From NCBI GenBank assembly GCA_031404635.1, contig JANNHY010000086.1:1-20660 (forward strand): a DNA stretch of 20,660 nucleotides, written 5' to 3'. The DNA is from JAENVT01 sp031404635 (GTDB taxonomy: Bacteria > Actinomycetota > Acidimicrobiia > Acidimicrobiales > Ilumatobacteraceae). Below the pieces are notes generated by a model. That model had not been told where the DNA came from and did not search any database. It saw only the letters and a list, made by a program, of their open reading frames with translations. Within the stretch, counting starts at the first letter, position 1. The number at the start of each line of letters is the position of its first letter. The translations under genes and the position numbers were made by a program. Below, piece by piece: positions 1 through 7,822 of this stretch.

Positions 1-207
1 GCTCGCTCGTGCGCCCCTCGTCAGCGACGCCTGACGACCTTCTTGAGCCCACCGACACAACTCTTCACACAACTTCATCGATGCAACAAAGTGCCAAAGT
101 CGGTCGAGTTCCGAACGGAACCGATCCCGTTGTCGGGTGCCCTCAAGCCGTTGAAACTGGAACTCCGCAAGCCCTACTGGGAAGGCCACGACGCAGCGGT
201 CAACTGA
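1..207 (+). pseudogene. 3' end of an acyl-CoA synthetase (AMP-binding family), frame-disrupted
   Basis: The reading frame ending in TGA at 205-207 gives KVPKSVEFRTEPIPLSGALK followed by PLKLELRKPYWEGHDAAVN. This matches the C-terminus of acyl-CoA synthetases, including the 'PLSGxxKxLKxELR' A10-type motif with its catalytic lysine. Upstream of about position 88 this frame makes no sense, whereas the frame of positions 3-86 reads SLVRPSSATPDDLLE, the sequence normally found just before it. The two parts are therefore out of frame by 1 nt, with a break somewhere around 63-87 and a spacer a few residues longer than usual. The gene starts left of the window. Its stop lies 34 nt inside the 3' end of the convergent glycosyltransferase gene. 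A true pseudogene and a base-calling error cannot be told apart here. Confidence 0.65.
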
Positions 208-1217
208 CTGCTGCGGCGACGCTCGAAGACGCGTAGGTATCCCTCGACCATCTGTTCGACGGAGAACCGCCGCCGCGCCTCTTCGCGGCAGACGCTGCGG
301 TCGATCCGGTCGAGTGACAGCAGTCCGGCGACCAACTCGGCATCGCTGTCACCGAGAAACCCGGTGACGCCATGCTCGACAATCTCCGGGGCCGCGCCCT
401 GAGGGCAGCCAACCACCGGCGTACCGCATGCCAACGACTCGAGCATGGCCATGCCGAACGGCTCCCGCCAACTGATCGGGTTTAGAAGCGCTGCGGCCGA
501 GGCCAACAGTTCGCGCTTGCCGTCGACATCGACCTCACCAAGGTAGATCACCTCGTCTCCGAGATGCGGGCGGACGAATTCGTCGAAGTAGGCGCGCTCG
601 TGGGGCTCGCGCATCTTGGCAGCGATTTTCAACCGCATCCCCGCCGACTTGGCGACGGCGATGGCTCGATGGACGCCCTTGTTCGCTGCCATACGACCGA
701 GCAGGGCGACGTATCCGCCGTCGCCCGCGCCGCACGGAAAGTCGTCGACGTTGACGCCGTGGTAGACGACGGCGTCCACCGGCAGATGCGTCGACGCGGC
801 GTGAGAATTCGAGATTGCGACCAGCGCGACCCGCGGGACAGCGGCGCCGTACACCGCGTTCATCGTCCGGCTGAACGGCCCGTGATTGGTGGTCACCACC
901 GGGAGCTTCGGAAATCGCGCCGAGTAGATCGGGCCGGCGAGCGTGTGATCGTGAACGATGTCGCAATCCTTGACCAGTTCATAGGCGCCGATCGCGTGCT
1001 CGAGTTCGATGCTTGCCCGACCCATGCGCACGGTGTCCTCCACAGGTACGACCGACGCCCGGCGCACAGGGCATTCCGACTGCGGGTGGCAGACGAGCAG
1101 GACGTCGTGACCGGCGGCCTGCAACCCGCGGGCAAGTTGATCGAGCACTGCTTCCGTCCCGCCGTAGGCAGGTGCGGGAACCGGAAGCCACGGCGGGGCG
1201 ATGATCGCGATCTCCAT
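174..1217 (-). CDS. Glycosyltransferase family 4 (GT-B fold)
   Basis: A 347-residue retaining GT-B glycosyltransferase that transfers a sugar from a nucleotide-sugar donor; the acceptor is not predictable. The N-terminal domain has the loop PAPAYGGTEAVLDQLARGL (about 14-32) and HDHT near residue 89. The C-terminal donor domain starts around LLGRMAANKGVHRA (172-185). It carries the GT4 E-x7-E motif at E252/E260 (EPFGMAMLE), followed by ACGTPVVG. The ATG at 1217 is preceded by AAGGAGAA, a very good ribosome binding site. It follows otsA by 24 nt on the same strand, so the two are probably cotranscribed. GT4 enzymes beside trehalose synthases are common in actinobacteria. The product could be a modified trehalose, a glucosyl-osmolyte or an alpha-glucan. 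Confidence 0.9.
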   Translation of the reverse strand: MEIAIIAPPWLPVPAPAYGGTEAVLDQLARGLQAAGHDVLLVCHPQSECPVRRASVVPVEDTVRMGRASIELEHAIGAYELVKDCDIVHDHTLAGPIYSARFPKLPVVTTNHGPFSRTMNAVYGAAVPRVALVAISNSHAASTHLPVDAVVYHGVNVDDFPCGAGDGGYVALLGRMAANKGVHRAIAVAKSAGMRLKIAAKMREPHERAYFDEFVRPHLGDEVIYLGEVDVDGKRELLASAAALLNPISWREPFGMAMLESLACGTPVVGCPQGAAPEIVEHGVTGFLGDSDAELVAGLLSLDRIDRSVCREEARRRFSVEQMVEGYLRVFERRRSSQLTAASWPSQ

Positions 1218-1241
1218 GTCATTTCTCCTTGGTGTTCGCGC

Positions 1242-2681
1242 CTAACGGAACCCTCGGCGAGTCTGCGCCCCGGCGACTGACCCGTCGTCGGCCCACGCCG
1301 CCGGATCGCCGGCACGCGCCGGTCTGGTCGTCTCGAGACGATCGAGGAAGTTCCTCGCCCAGCGGTGCACGTCGTTGTGTTGGACGACCGCGCGCATTGT
1401 CTCGAGCCGCGCCGCACGCTCGCCGAGCGGCATTTCGATGGCGGTCACGAGCGCTCCCTTGATCGCCTCGATGTCGTAGGGATTGACGATCAGCGCCCCC
1501 TCGAGATCCTGCGCCGCGCCGGTGAACTCGCTCAGGATCAAGCTCGCACCGAGGTCGCCGCGTGCGGCGACAAACTCCTTGGCGACCAGGTTCATCCCAT
1601 CAGCCAGCGAGGTGACGACGAGCGCGTCAGCCGTTCGATACCAGGCTGCCATCTCGACCTCGTCGAGCGACGAGTCGATGTACAGCACAGGAACCGAACC
1701 GTTGGTTCTGCGGTGCGTGGAGTTGATCCTCTCGATCAGCTCCTCGATCTCCGAGCGCTCGTCCTGGTAGGCGGGCACGTCGGAACGGCTCGGCACGGCA
1801 ACCTGCACGAATGTGCACGTCTCCGTATCGAGGCGCCCTTCGTCGAGCAGTTCCCCGAAAGCCTGCAGACGCTGCGAGATGCCCTTGGTGTAATCGAGAC
1901 GATCGATCCCGAGAAAGACGGATTCGACACCGAGTTCGGCTCGGTTCTTCTTGGCTTGCGGTCCTGCTCGACCACCCAACGAGTCCCACTGGGCAAAGTC
2001 GACCGAGATCGGGAAGGCATCGACGTCGACCACGTGGAATCCGTCGACCAGCGTGTGTCCCTGAACTCGTAGGTCTCCCAGGCGCTCGGCGGCGGCGACG
2101 AAGTTGGCGACGTCGTCACCGACCTGGAATCCGACCACGTCGGCGCCGAGCATGCCCGTGATGACTTCCTGTCGCCAAGGCAACATCGAGAACAACTGAG
2201 CGTTCGGGAACGGGATGTGGAGGAACAGACCGATGCGCAGGTCGAGCCGCTTGGCCCGGATCAATGCGGGAGCGAGCAGCAGGTGGTAGTCATGGACCCA
2301 CACAGTTCCGCCGAGCGGGGCGATGCCCGAGACAATTCTGGCGAATCGCTCGTTGATGATTCGGTATGAGCGCCACCAGGCGCGATTGAGCTCCACCGTC
2401 CTCAATCGACCGTGAAAGAGTGGCCACAGGATCGAGTTGGAGAATCCTTGGTAGTACCTCTCGACGTCTTCGGCCGACAGCGCCACCAGGTGGAGGCGTT
2501 GGTCGCCGTAGTCGAACACTCTCCGGCGCCCCGCCTCCGGACCACCCCAGCCGACCCACTGGGTGCCTTCGCCCGTGACCGACGACAATGCCGACGCCAG
2601 ACCACCGGGACTAGTCGTGAGCTGCGCGTCGGCACTGATTTCGACCGGCAGCCGATTGGCCGCCACGACGAGTCCTTTCAT
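1242..2681 (-). CDS. otsA: Trehalose-6-phosphate synthase (GT20)
   Basis: A 479-residue cytosolic GT20 enzyme that joins the glucose of a nucleotide-glucose to glucose-6-phosphate to make trehalose-6-phosphate. GT20 landmarks are all present: VVAANRLPVE (5-14) with the Arg that binds phosphate, SPGGLASAL (24-32), WVHDYHLLLAPALIR (128-142), LHIPFPN (154-160), the GIDRLDYTKGI donor-site motif, DGMNLVAKEFVAAR, and LSEFTGAAQDL near the C-terminus. The open frame extends further upstream, but ATG 2681 starts the protein exactly at the family's usual N-terminus. It has AAAGG about 8 nt upstream, so I chose it. It is first in a likely operon with the GT4 gene and divergent from the HAD phosphatase gene. 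Length is normal and no key motif is missing. Confidence 0.95.
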   Translation of the reverse strand: MKGLVVAANRLPVEISADAQLTTSPGGLASALSSVTGEGTQWVGWGGPEAGRRRVFDYGDQRLHLVALSAEDVERYYQGFSNSILWPLFHGRLRTVELNRAWWRSYRIINERFARIVSGIAPLGGTVWVHDYHLLLAPALIRAKRLDLRIGLFLHIPFPNAQLFSMLPWRQEVITGMLGADVVGFQVGDDVANFVAAAERLGDLRVQGHTLVDGFHVVDVDAFPISVDFAQWDSLGGRAGPQAKKNRAELGVESVFLGIDRLDYTKGISQRLQAFGELLDEGRLDTETCTFVQVAVPSRSDVPAYQDERSEIEELIERINSTHRRTNGSVPVLYIDSSLDEVEMAAWYRTADALVVTSLADGMNLVAKEFVAARGDLGASLILSEFTGAAQDLEGALIVNPYDIEAIKGALVTAIEMPLGERAARLETMRAVVQHNDVHRWARNFLDRLETTRPARAGDPAAWADDGSVAGAQTRRGFR

Positions 2682-2807
2682 CAGCACAGGCCTTTCAACA
2701 CATCGAACAACCCGTCCCGCTGTACCCGATGGTATACCGATCGAGACGGTCAATCGCTCGATGTGTGCGCTCCCTCGTCGTTGCGGGTAAGAAAGAGCGT
2801 GCAAAAA
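2682..2807. promoter_or_regulatory. Divergent intergenic region between otsA and the HAD phosphatase, with a GGTATACC palindrome
   Basis: This 126-nt gap must hold the promoters for both directions. At 2731-2738 lies the perfect 8-nt palindrome GGTATACC, the type of core seen in operators of GntR-like regulators, roughly midway between the two starts. The - strand also shows TTGACC about 11 nt before TATACC, too close for a standard promoter pair. The palindrome is seen directly; its role as an operator is inference. Confidence 0.35.
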
Positions 2808-3476
2808 ATGGTGATCGCGGTCGACGTTGACGGAACGCTCTACGACGGTGTCGGGGTCGCCGAAGAGGCCGTCGAGGCACTACGCGAGGCGCGGGCCGAC
2901 GGCCACACGCTGGTCATTGTCACAGGAAGGCGATGGGAAGAACTCGGCCACGTCGTACCGACGGTCCTGCGGCTGACCGACCGAGTCGTGTGCGAGGAGG
3001 GCGGGGTACTCGTCAATATCGAAACCCAACAGCTCACGCTGCTCGCCGAGCCGGTCGAACCCGACCTCATAGCCGATCTGCAGGCCGCCGGTGTGCCTTC
3101 GTTGGACATCGGCCATGTCGTCGTCGGTGCACCCACGACGTCGCTGGCGCTCGTCACCGAGGTACGCAACCGCGTGGGGAGCCAACGGATCATCATCACC
3201 AACAAGGGCTCGATCGCGCTCACACCGAAGGGCTGCGACAAAGGGGCCGGACTGCTGGCGGCCGTTGCCGATCTCCACGTCGAGGGGCTGCCGATACTGG
3301 CGATCGGCGACGCCGCCAACGACCTGGCGATGTTCAACGTCGCCACGATCGCTATCGGCGTCGCCAACGCCGACGAGGCGGTGCGAGCGGCCGGTGTGCC
3401 GCTGACCGAGGCCAGCGCCGGCCTGGGAGTGGCGGAGGCTCTGCGACGCTTCCTTCCCCGGCCGGCGCCGGGCTGA
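2808..3476 (+). CDS. HAD-superfamily (IIB type) sugar phosphatase, candidate trehalose-6-phosphate phosphatase
   Basis: A 222-residue cytosolic hydrolase with all four HAD motifs. Motif I is DVDGT (D6 nucleophile, D8 acid/base), motif II is VTGR at 38-41, motif III is Lys145 in KGCDKG, and motif IV is GDAANDLAMF with D168 and D172. The insert between motifs II and III suits the IIB cap of sugar phosphatases. The open frame extends far upstream in low-quality sequence, but residue 1 at ATG 2808 directly precedes motif I and is preceded by an AGAAAGAG stretch. A GTG three codons earlier is possible. Divergence from otsA suggests it dephosphorylates trehalose-6-phosphate, but it is not a classical OtsB by sequence, so the substrate is an inference. 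Its last 125 nt overlap the convergent debranching-enzyme gene. Confidence 0.85.
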   Translation: MVIAVDVDGTLYDGVGVAEEAVEALREARADGHTLVIVTGRRWEELGHVVPTVLRLTDRVVCEEGGVLVNIETQQLTLLAEPVEPDLIADLQAAGVPSLDIGHVVVGAPTTSLALVTEVRNRVGSQRIIITNKGSIALTPKGCDKGAGLLAAVADLHVEGLPILAIGDAANDLAMFNVATIAIGVANADEAVRAAGVPLTEASAGLGVAEALRRFLPRPAPG

Positions 3477-5583
3477 CTGCCGGCGCCATCGACTCATCGC
3501 GCACGCTTACGACGCCGTCGTCTATGCGCACAACGAAACGTCGGTCGACGAGGCGCACACCGACCAGCCAGAGGTCGTCGTCGAAGGCTCCGGGAATCGG
3601 TTCGACCCTCAGCCCGTGCTCGTCGTCGGGTTCCAGCCCGAGCATGATGCGCAGCAGCAGGAACGGCGTTGCCGCGGCCCACGCCTGCGGGGAACATGAG
3701 GTCGGGAACGGGATCGGCGTCTCGACATCGGCTCGATCGAGTCCGCAGAACAGTTCCGGCAGCCGCCCATCCCACGCCTCCGACGCGGCGAGCAAACCCT
3801 TGGCCACGATCAAGGCGTAGGCGTCGAACCCGTATGCCTTCAACCCGGCGGCGCACAGTGCTCCATCGTGGGGCCAGACCGTGCCGCAGTGATAACTCAT
3901 CGGGTCATAGGCTTGCTCGTCGGTGGCGAGCGTCCTGATCCCCCACCCGTTCCACATCTGCGGCGACATCAGGTGCTCGGCGACGAGCGCGGCGTGTTCA
4001 TCAGCGACGATGCCGCTCCACAGGCAATGACCGATATTCGACGTCAACGAATCGACCGGCTCCTTGTCAGGGCCGAGGGCGACCGCGTACCAGCCGTATT
4101 CGGCAAGCCAAAAGTCGCGATTGAACCTCTCCTTGAGCTGTTCGGCCAGCTGCTGGCAGCGGGTGACCACTTCGGGTTCACCGAGTCTGACGGCGATCGC
4201 TGCCCTGGCCCGGTAGGCGGCGTAGGCATAGGCCTGCACCTCGCAGAGCGCCAACGGCGCCTCCGCGATCCGGCCATCGTGATAGCGGATCCCGTCGGCG
4301 GAGTCCTTCCATCCCTGGTTGGACAGCCCTCGTTCGGAGGTCTTCTGGTACTCGATGTAGCCGTCGCCGTCACGATCGCCGTAGTCCGACATCCACGACA
4401 GAGCGCGGTCGGCGTGCGGCAGCAGTCGTCGGAGATCATCGTCGCCGAGTCCCCATCGGCAGAGTTCACCGAGCAACACGACGAACAATGGCGTGGCATC
4501 GGCGGATCCGTAATACGTGCTGCCCCCGGTCAACGTCGGTGCGTCGACGCCGAGATAGCGGGTCTCGTGCATGATCCGCCCAGGCTCCTCCTCCGACACC
4601 GCGTCGACCTCGTCTCCCTGGAGTTCGGCAAGCGCCTCGAGCACACCTATCGCCAATGTCGGATCGATCGGCAGCGCCATGTACGCGCTGATCAACGCAT
4701 CGCGACCGAACAGCGTCATGTACCACGGCGCCCCGGCCGCGATCACAGGCCGGTGACGGCCTGTCGGATCGTGTAAGCGCAAGGCGCCGATGTCTTCGAT
4801 CGAGCGGTCGAATGCATCACTCAACTTCCTGTCGGCCGTTCGCAGCTTCGGTACCGACGCCAGCCACCCATGGTTGCGGCTGGCGGCATTCGGCAACGTC
4901 GGATGATGGTGTCTGCGCTCGATCCATGAGTCGCCGAGCGCCACGGTAAGATCGAGTTGGATAAGGCAGACGCCGTGGCGCTCGATGTTGACACTCCACA
5001 CAAACCCGCGCGCCGAGACCTGTGCCGGCGGGCCTTCAACGCTCAACTCGGCCTGCCGGTGCAGGTCTCCGAGGCGCCAACCGAATAGCAGGCTGTGTTC
5101 CTTGACCTCCAGCGAATGCTCACCTTCGCTACTCTGCCGCCCTTCTTTGACCGCAAACACATCGGCGAAATCCGCGGCGACCTCCAACTCGACGACAGCC
5201 GACACGTCGGACCCGCCGGTGTTGCGCAGCTCGATCTGTTCGTGCCAAACCGAGGCGAGCTGCCGGCGGCGGACGACGAGCAATCGGGGCTCGGCCCGGC
5301 CCGCCGGGATCGAGCGCCCGACAAAGGTCGCACCGCTGGCTTCGGCCATGCTGACCGCGAGCGGTTCGACGGTGTGCCCGCCGACAAGAAGCCGAGCCTC
5401 GCTCAGCACTCGCATGTCCGCGAAGAAGACCCCGTGGGTGGGGTTGGTGCTGAAGTCGCCCGATCGACCGCTGAGGCAGAACGTCTGGCCGTCCACCAAA
5501 GTAATCAGACTCGTCGGGTCGCCGAGGCTCGTCGGCTCGGCAGCGAGAACCCACGGACTCGGCTGCACAGTTCGCGGATTCAT
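3352..5583 (-). CDS. Amylo-alpha-1,6-glucosidase / glycogen-debranching-type glycosidase
   Basis: A 743-residue protein with an N-terminal beta-rich domain of the 'glycogen debranching N-terminal' type (about 10-230) and a C-terminal (alpha/alpha)6 barrel (about 255-690). Barrel motifs include FGRDALISAYMALP (292-305), GRIMHETRYLG, GDRDGDGYIEYQ, SNQGWKDSADGI (421-432) and GTVWPHDGALCAAGL (567-581), the last two groups holding the likely catalytic acids. The family hydrolyses alpha-glucosidic bonds in glycogen-like or glucosyl-osmolyte substrates. ATG 5583 has AAGGATGA at the right distance and is preferred over an ATG 30 nt upstream. The last ~41 residues are Ala/Pro/Arg-rich, resemble no part of the family, and are coded opposite the end of the HAD gene. 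The start lies 48 nt after the patatin gene on the same strand. Confidence 0.92.
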   Translation of the reverse strand: MNPRTVQPSPWVLAAEPTSLGDPTSLITLVDGQTFCLSGRSGDFSTNPTHGVFFADMRVLSEARLLVGGHTVEPLAVSMAEASGATFVGRSIPAGRAEPRLLVVRRRQLASVWHEQIELRNTGGSDVSAVVELEVAADFADVFAVKEGRQSSEGEHSLEVKEHSLLFGWRLGDLHRQAELSVEGPPAQVSARGFVWSVNIERHGVCLIQLDLTVALGDSWIERRHHHPTLPNAASRNHGWLASVPKLRTADRKLSDAFDRSIEDIGALRLHDPTGRHRPVIAAGAPWYMTLFGRDALISAYMALPIDPTLAIGVLEALAELQGDEVDAVSEEEPGRIMHETRYLGVDAPTLTGGSTYYGSADATPLFVVLLGELCRWGLGDDDLRRLLPHADRALSWMSDYGDRDGDGYIEYQKTSERGLSNQGWKDSADGIRYHDGRIAEAPLALCEVQAYAYAAYRARAAIAVRLGEPEVVTRCQQLAEQLKERFNRDFWLAEYGWYAVALGPDKEPVDSLTSNIGHCLWSGIVADEHAALVAEHLMSPQMWNGWGIRTLATDEQAYDPMSYHCGTVWPHDGALCAAGLKAYGFDAYALIVAKGLLAASEAWDGRLPELFCGLDRADVETPIPFPTSCSPQAWAAATPFLLLRIMLGLEPDDEHGLRVEPIPGAFDDDLWLVGVRLVDRRFVVRIDDGVVSVRDESMAPAVSPAPAGEGSVAEPPPLPGRRWPRSAAHRPLAPPRRRWRRR

Positions 5584-5631
5584 GGAATCATCCTTCAGGC
5601 CGCTGACAGACAACGTTTGATACGACGAGCA

Positions 5632-7821
5632 TCACCGGCCCTCGATCTCCGTGCGACGCAATGGCCGGCGGCCTAACGGAAACCACTTGAGGAACAGTTT
5701 GCTGCCTCGCTGCAGTTCCGGGAGCAGGCGACTGCGCAGCGCTGGTTCGTCGACCCACTCGTCGATCGCCCTGAACTCCCAGGCAACCTCCTTCGGTTCT
5801 GTAGCCAGTGGGTGAGGCCGAGCTGCGAGAGCGTGCGTCGTGAGGCGGTAACCGCAGGCCATCAAGGTCCAAGCTTCAGCGATCGTGAAGCGGTCGAGAT
5901 CGGTGCGCAGCGCGGCAATGGCACGCTGAACGTCGTCGGGTATGGCCGTCATCGGTGTTGTCTCGTCCCGACTTCTCTGCGGAGTCGCGCCGATCGGGTC
6001 GACACGTTGCACTGGAAGTCCTTCGAGCATGTGGATATGCCAGAAGTGCCGCACCTGGCCTGTCTGGGCAGCGTTGGTGGTTCCGGCGGCGGCGGTCGTG
6101 CGCACTGTCGACATCAGAACCCCATTGACCCTCAACAGCACTCTGGGCACGAGTCGGCTTGGTCTGGTGATCTCTGGCATCAGGCCGCTGGCGTCGCTGA
6201 CGAAGACCTCGGTGCAGTCATGCTCGAGGAGTCCGGTGACACCCTGGTTGTCGAAGACGCCACCGTCGACCAGGCTGACTGTTCGATCGCGGTAGAGGCC
6301 CTTCAGCCGCAGCGGCGGGAACAAGGCGGGCACGCACGCCGAGGCGGCGACCGCATCTCCGACAGTGGGCAGTCGTGCTGCGGGCGGAACGTTGCGATCC
6401 AGCCAGATCGGTGACAGCTGGGCGATCGGGTCAAGCTGTGAATCGACCTCGTCGGGTTCTCCCAATGACGTTGCGCTGAATCGCCAGGGCCGGCCGGTGC
6501 CGAGCGAAGTCGCGTTCAACAGCAGAGTGGGCACCTGGGTGGCGCGATTCCAATTGTCGCGCTTGGGGCGGAATTCCAAACAACCTTTCGGCGTAACTTT
6601 CATCCCGGCGAGGCTGTCAAAATCACCCGTGGGTCTCAGCGGCCGTATGAGGTGTTGGACGAAGAGCCATCCTGCGCGTTTGGTCCGCGAGAGCGCGCCG
6701 GCGCGGGCGAGAGTCGCCGGACCGAAGAATGCTCTCATCCGGATGTTTCTCTCGCCGACTCCATTCGTGAACACGTCCATGCATTTCGCCAGTGTCGCGC
6801 ATACGTCGTCGCGTGTGATCTCGGCGTCGGTGTTGGTCTCGACGAGGTGTGCGAGCGCGGCGTAGTACGACGCACCGGCGATTGATCCTCCAGACACGCA
6901 CGACAACACTTCGACCTTGCGCAGCACGTCGAGTTCGGCCAGCCGAGCGAGCACGCCGAAGTGGAACAGTGATGCGCGGAACCCACCGCCGGACAATGCC
7001 ACACCGAAACGCTGACCGAAGCCTCGCCAGGCGTCGGAATGGCCATCGGCGATGATCGCCGTGAGCACACTTTGGAGTTCGGCGGGCGGAAGTGGCGGGT
7101 CGACGATCTGGGCCAGGTTGACCAGCTGTGTGGCGGTCGATTGACGTTCCCAAGCGGGCACCGTCGCAGCGAGCTGCTGCACGCTCGGCACGAGTGCGTC
7201 GACTGCGCGGAGGTCGCGATGGCCGAGTTGCGCTTCGAGTATCGAGGTGAGATCCCACCAACTGCGCAGCTCGCTCTGCGGAAGGCGATCGATCACGTGG
7301 CGTCGAAGATGCGTTGCGCGGTTGCGAAGCAGCTCGCTGGACTCGTCGTTGCGGATGTGGGCTAGAAGAGTGGCGGTGTAAGCGGCGTTGACGACCGGGT
7401 AGACATCGAACGTCGCCCCCTCGGCGAGTACGAGTTCGGTTCCCCGCTCGTACCAGCGCAACGCGTCGCGCAGGTGCGCCTCACGGCCGTCGAGTTCCCA
7501 CAGCCGCTTGTGAATGGCGCCGGCGATTCCAGCGGTCTCGGGACTGGTGATCTGCGGCGGTAGCCGACGCTGGCCAAGCAGTGCCGACAGGGCTTTGCGG
7601 AGCGCAGTTGTTCGACGCAGTTCGGGGTCCTTGTAAGTGCAGATTGCCAGCTGCTGGTTGATGTACTCGATTGCGTCGGAGTCAAAGTCCTCGCTCGGTG
7701 CTGCGAGCAGCAGCTGGCGGGCCAGCCACCAGTCCTTCGCGCCTTTCAACTCATCCAACCGTGCCCTGAGCAGTCCGATCCCGCTGTGATCCTCCATGGC
7801 GTTACGCCCAATCTTCTCCAT
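5632..7821 (-). CDS. Patatin-like phospholipase with N-terminal TPR/TRAFs-binding-type domain
   Basis: A 729-residue protein. The C-terminal half is a patatin-family lipase: oxyanion loop SGGGFRASLFHFG (277-289), nucleophile S313 in VSGGSIAG, and catalytic D519 in VDGGVFDNQG. Such enzymes cleave acyl chains from membrane lipids. The N-terminal ~260 residues are helical and contain ETAGIAGAIHKRLWEL (95-110), a WYERG element (123-127) and VYPVVNAAY (140-148). These are hallmarks of the TPR-related domain also called TRAFs-binding or TPR-S. No signal peptide or clear membrane segment is visible. ATG 7821 lies 1 nt after the stop of the preceding gene (TGA-G-ATG), so translation is probably coupled; an ATG at 7797 is an alternative. 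Patatin lipases act as cell-killing effectors in some anti-phage systems. That role here is inferred from domain content and neighbours. Confidence 0.85.
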   Translation of the reverse strand: MEKIGRNAMEDHSGIGLLRARLDELKGAKDWWLARQLLLAAPSEDFDSDAIEYINQQLAICTYKDPELRRTTALRKALSALLGQRRLPPQITSPETAGIAGAIHKRLWELDGREAHLRDALRWYERGTELVLAEGATFDVYPVVNAAYTATLLAHIRNDESSELLRNRATHLRRHVIDRLPQSELRSWWDLTSILEAQLGHRDLRAVDALVPSVQQLAATVPAWERQSTATQLVNLAQIVDPPLPPAELQSVLTAIIADGHSDAWRGFGQRFGVALSGGGFRASLFHFGVLARLAELDVLRKVEVLSCVSGGSIAGASYYAALAHLVETNTDAEITRDDVCATLAKCMDVFTNGVGERNIRMRAFFGPATLARAGALSRTKRAGWLFVQHLIRPLRPTGDFDSLAGMKVTPKGCLEFRPKRDNWNRATQVPTLLLNATSLGTGRPWRFSATSLGEPDEVDSQLDPIAQLSPIWLDRNVPPAARLPTVGDAVAASACVPALFPPLRLKGLYRDRTVSLVDGGVFDNQGVTGLLEHDCTEVFVSDASGLMPEITRPSRLVPRVLLRVNGVLMSTVRTTAAAGTTNAAQTGQVRHFWHIHMLEGLPVQRVDPIGATPQRSRDETTPMTAIPDDVQRAIAALRTDLDRFTIAEAWTLMACGYRLTTHALAARPHPLATEPKEVAWEFRAIDEWVDEPALRSRLLPELQRGSKLFLKWFPLGRRPLRRTEIEGR

Positions 7822-7822
7822 C

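Noticed and set aside
2412..2807. N-terminal extension of the HAD phosphatase to 354 residues
   Set aside because: It runs antisense through the start of otsA and has no family similarity; motif I lies directly after ATG 2808.
3868..4776. 302-residue open frame opposite the debranching enzyme
   Set aside because: An antisense shadow of a well-conserved gene in GC-rich DNA, with no recognisable domain.
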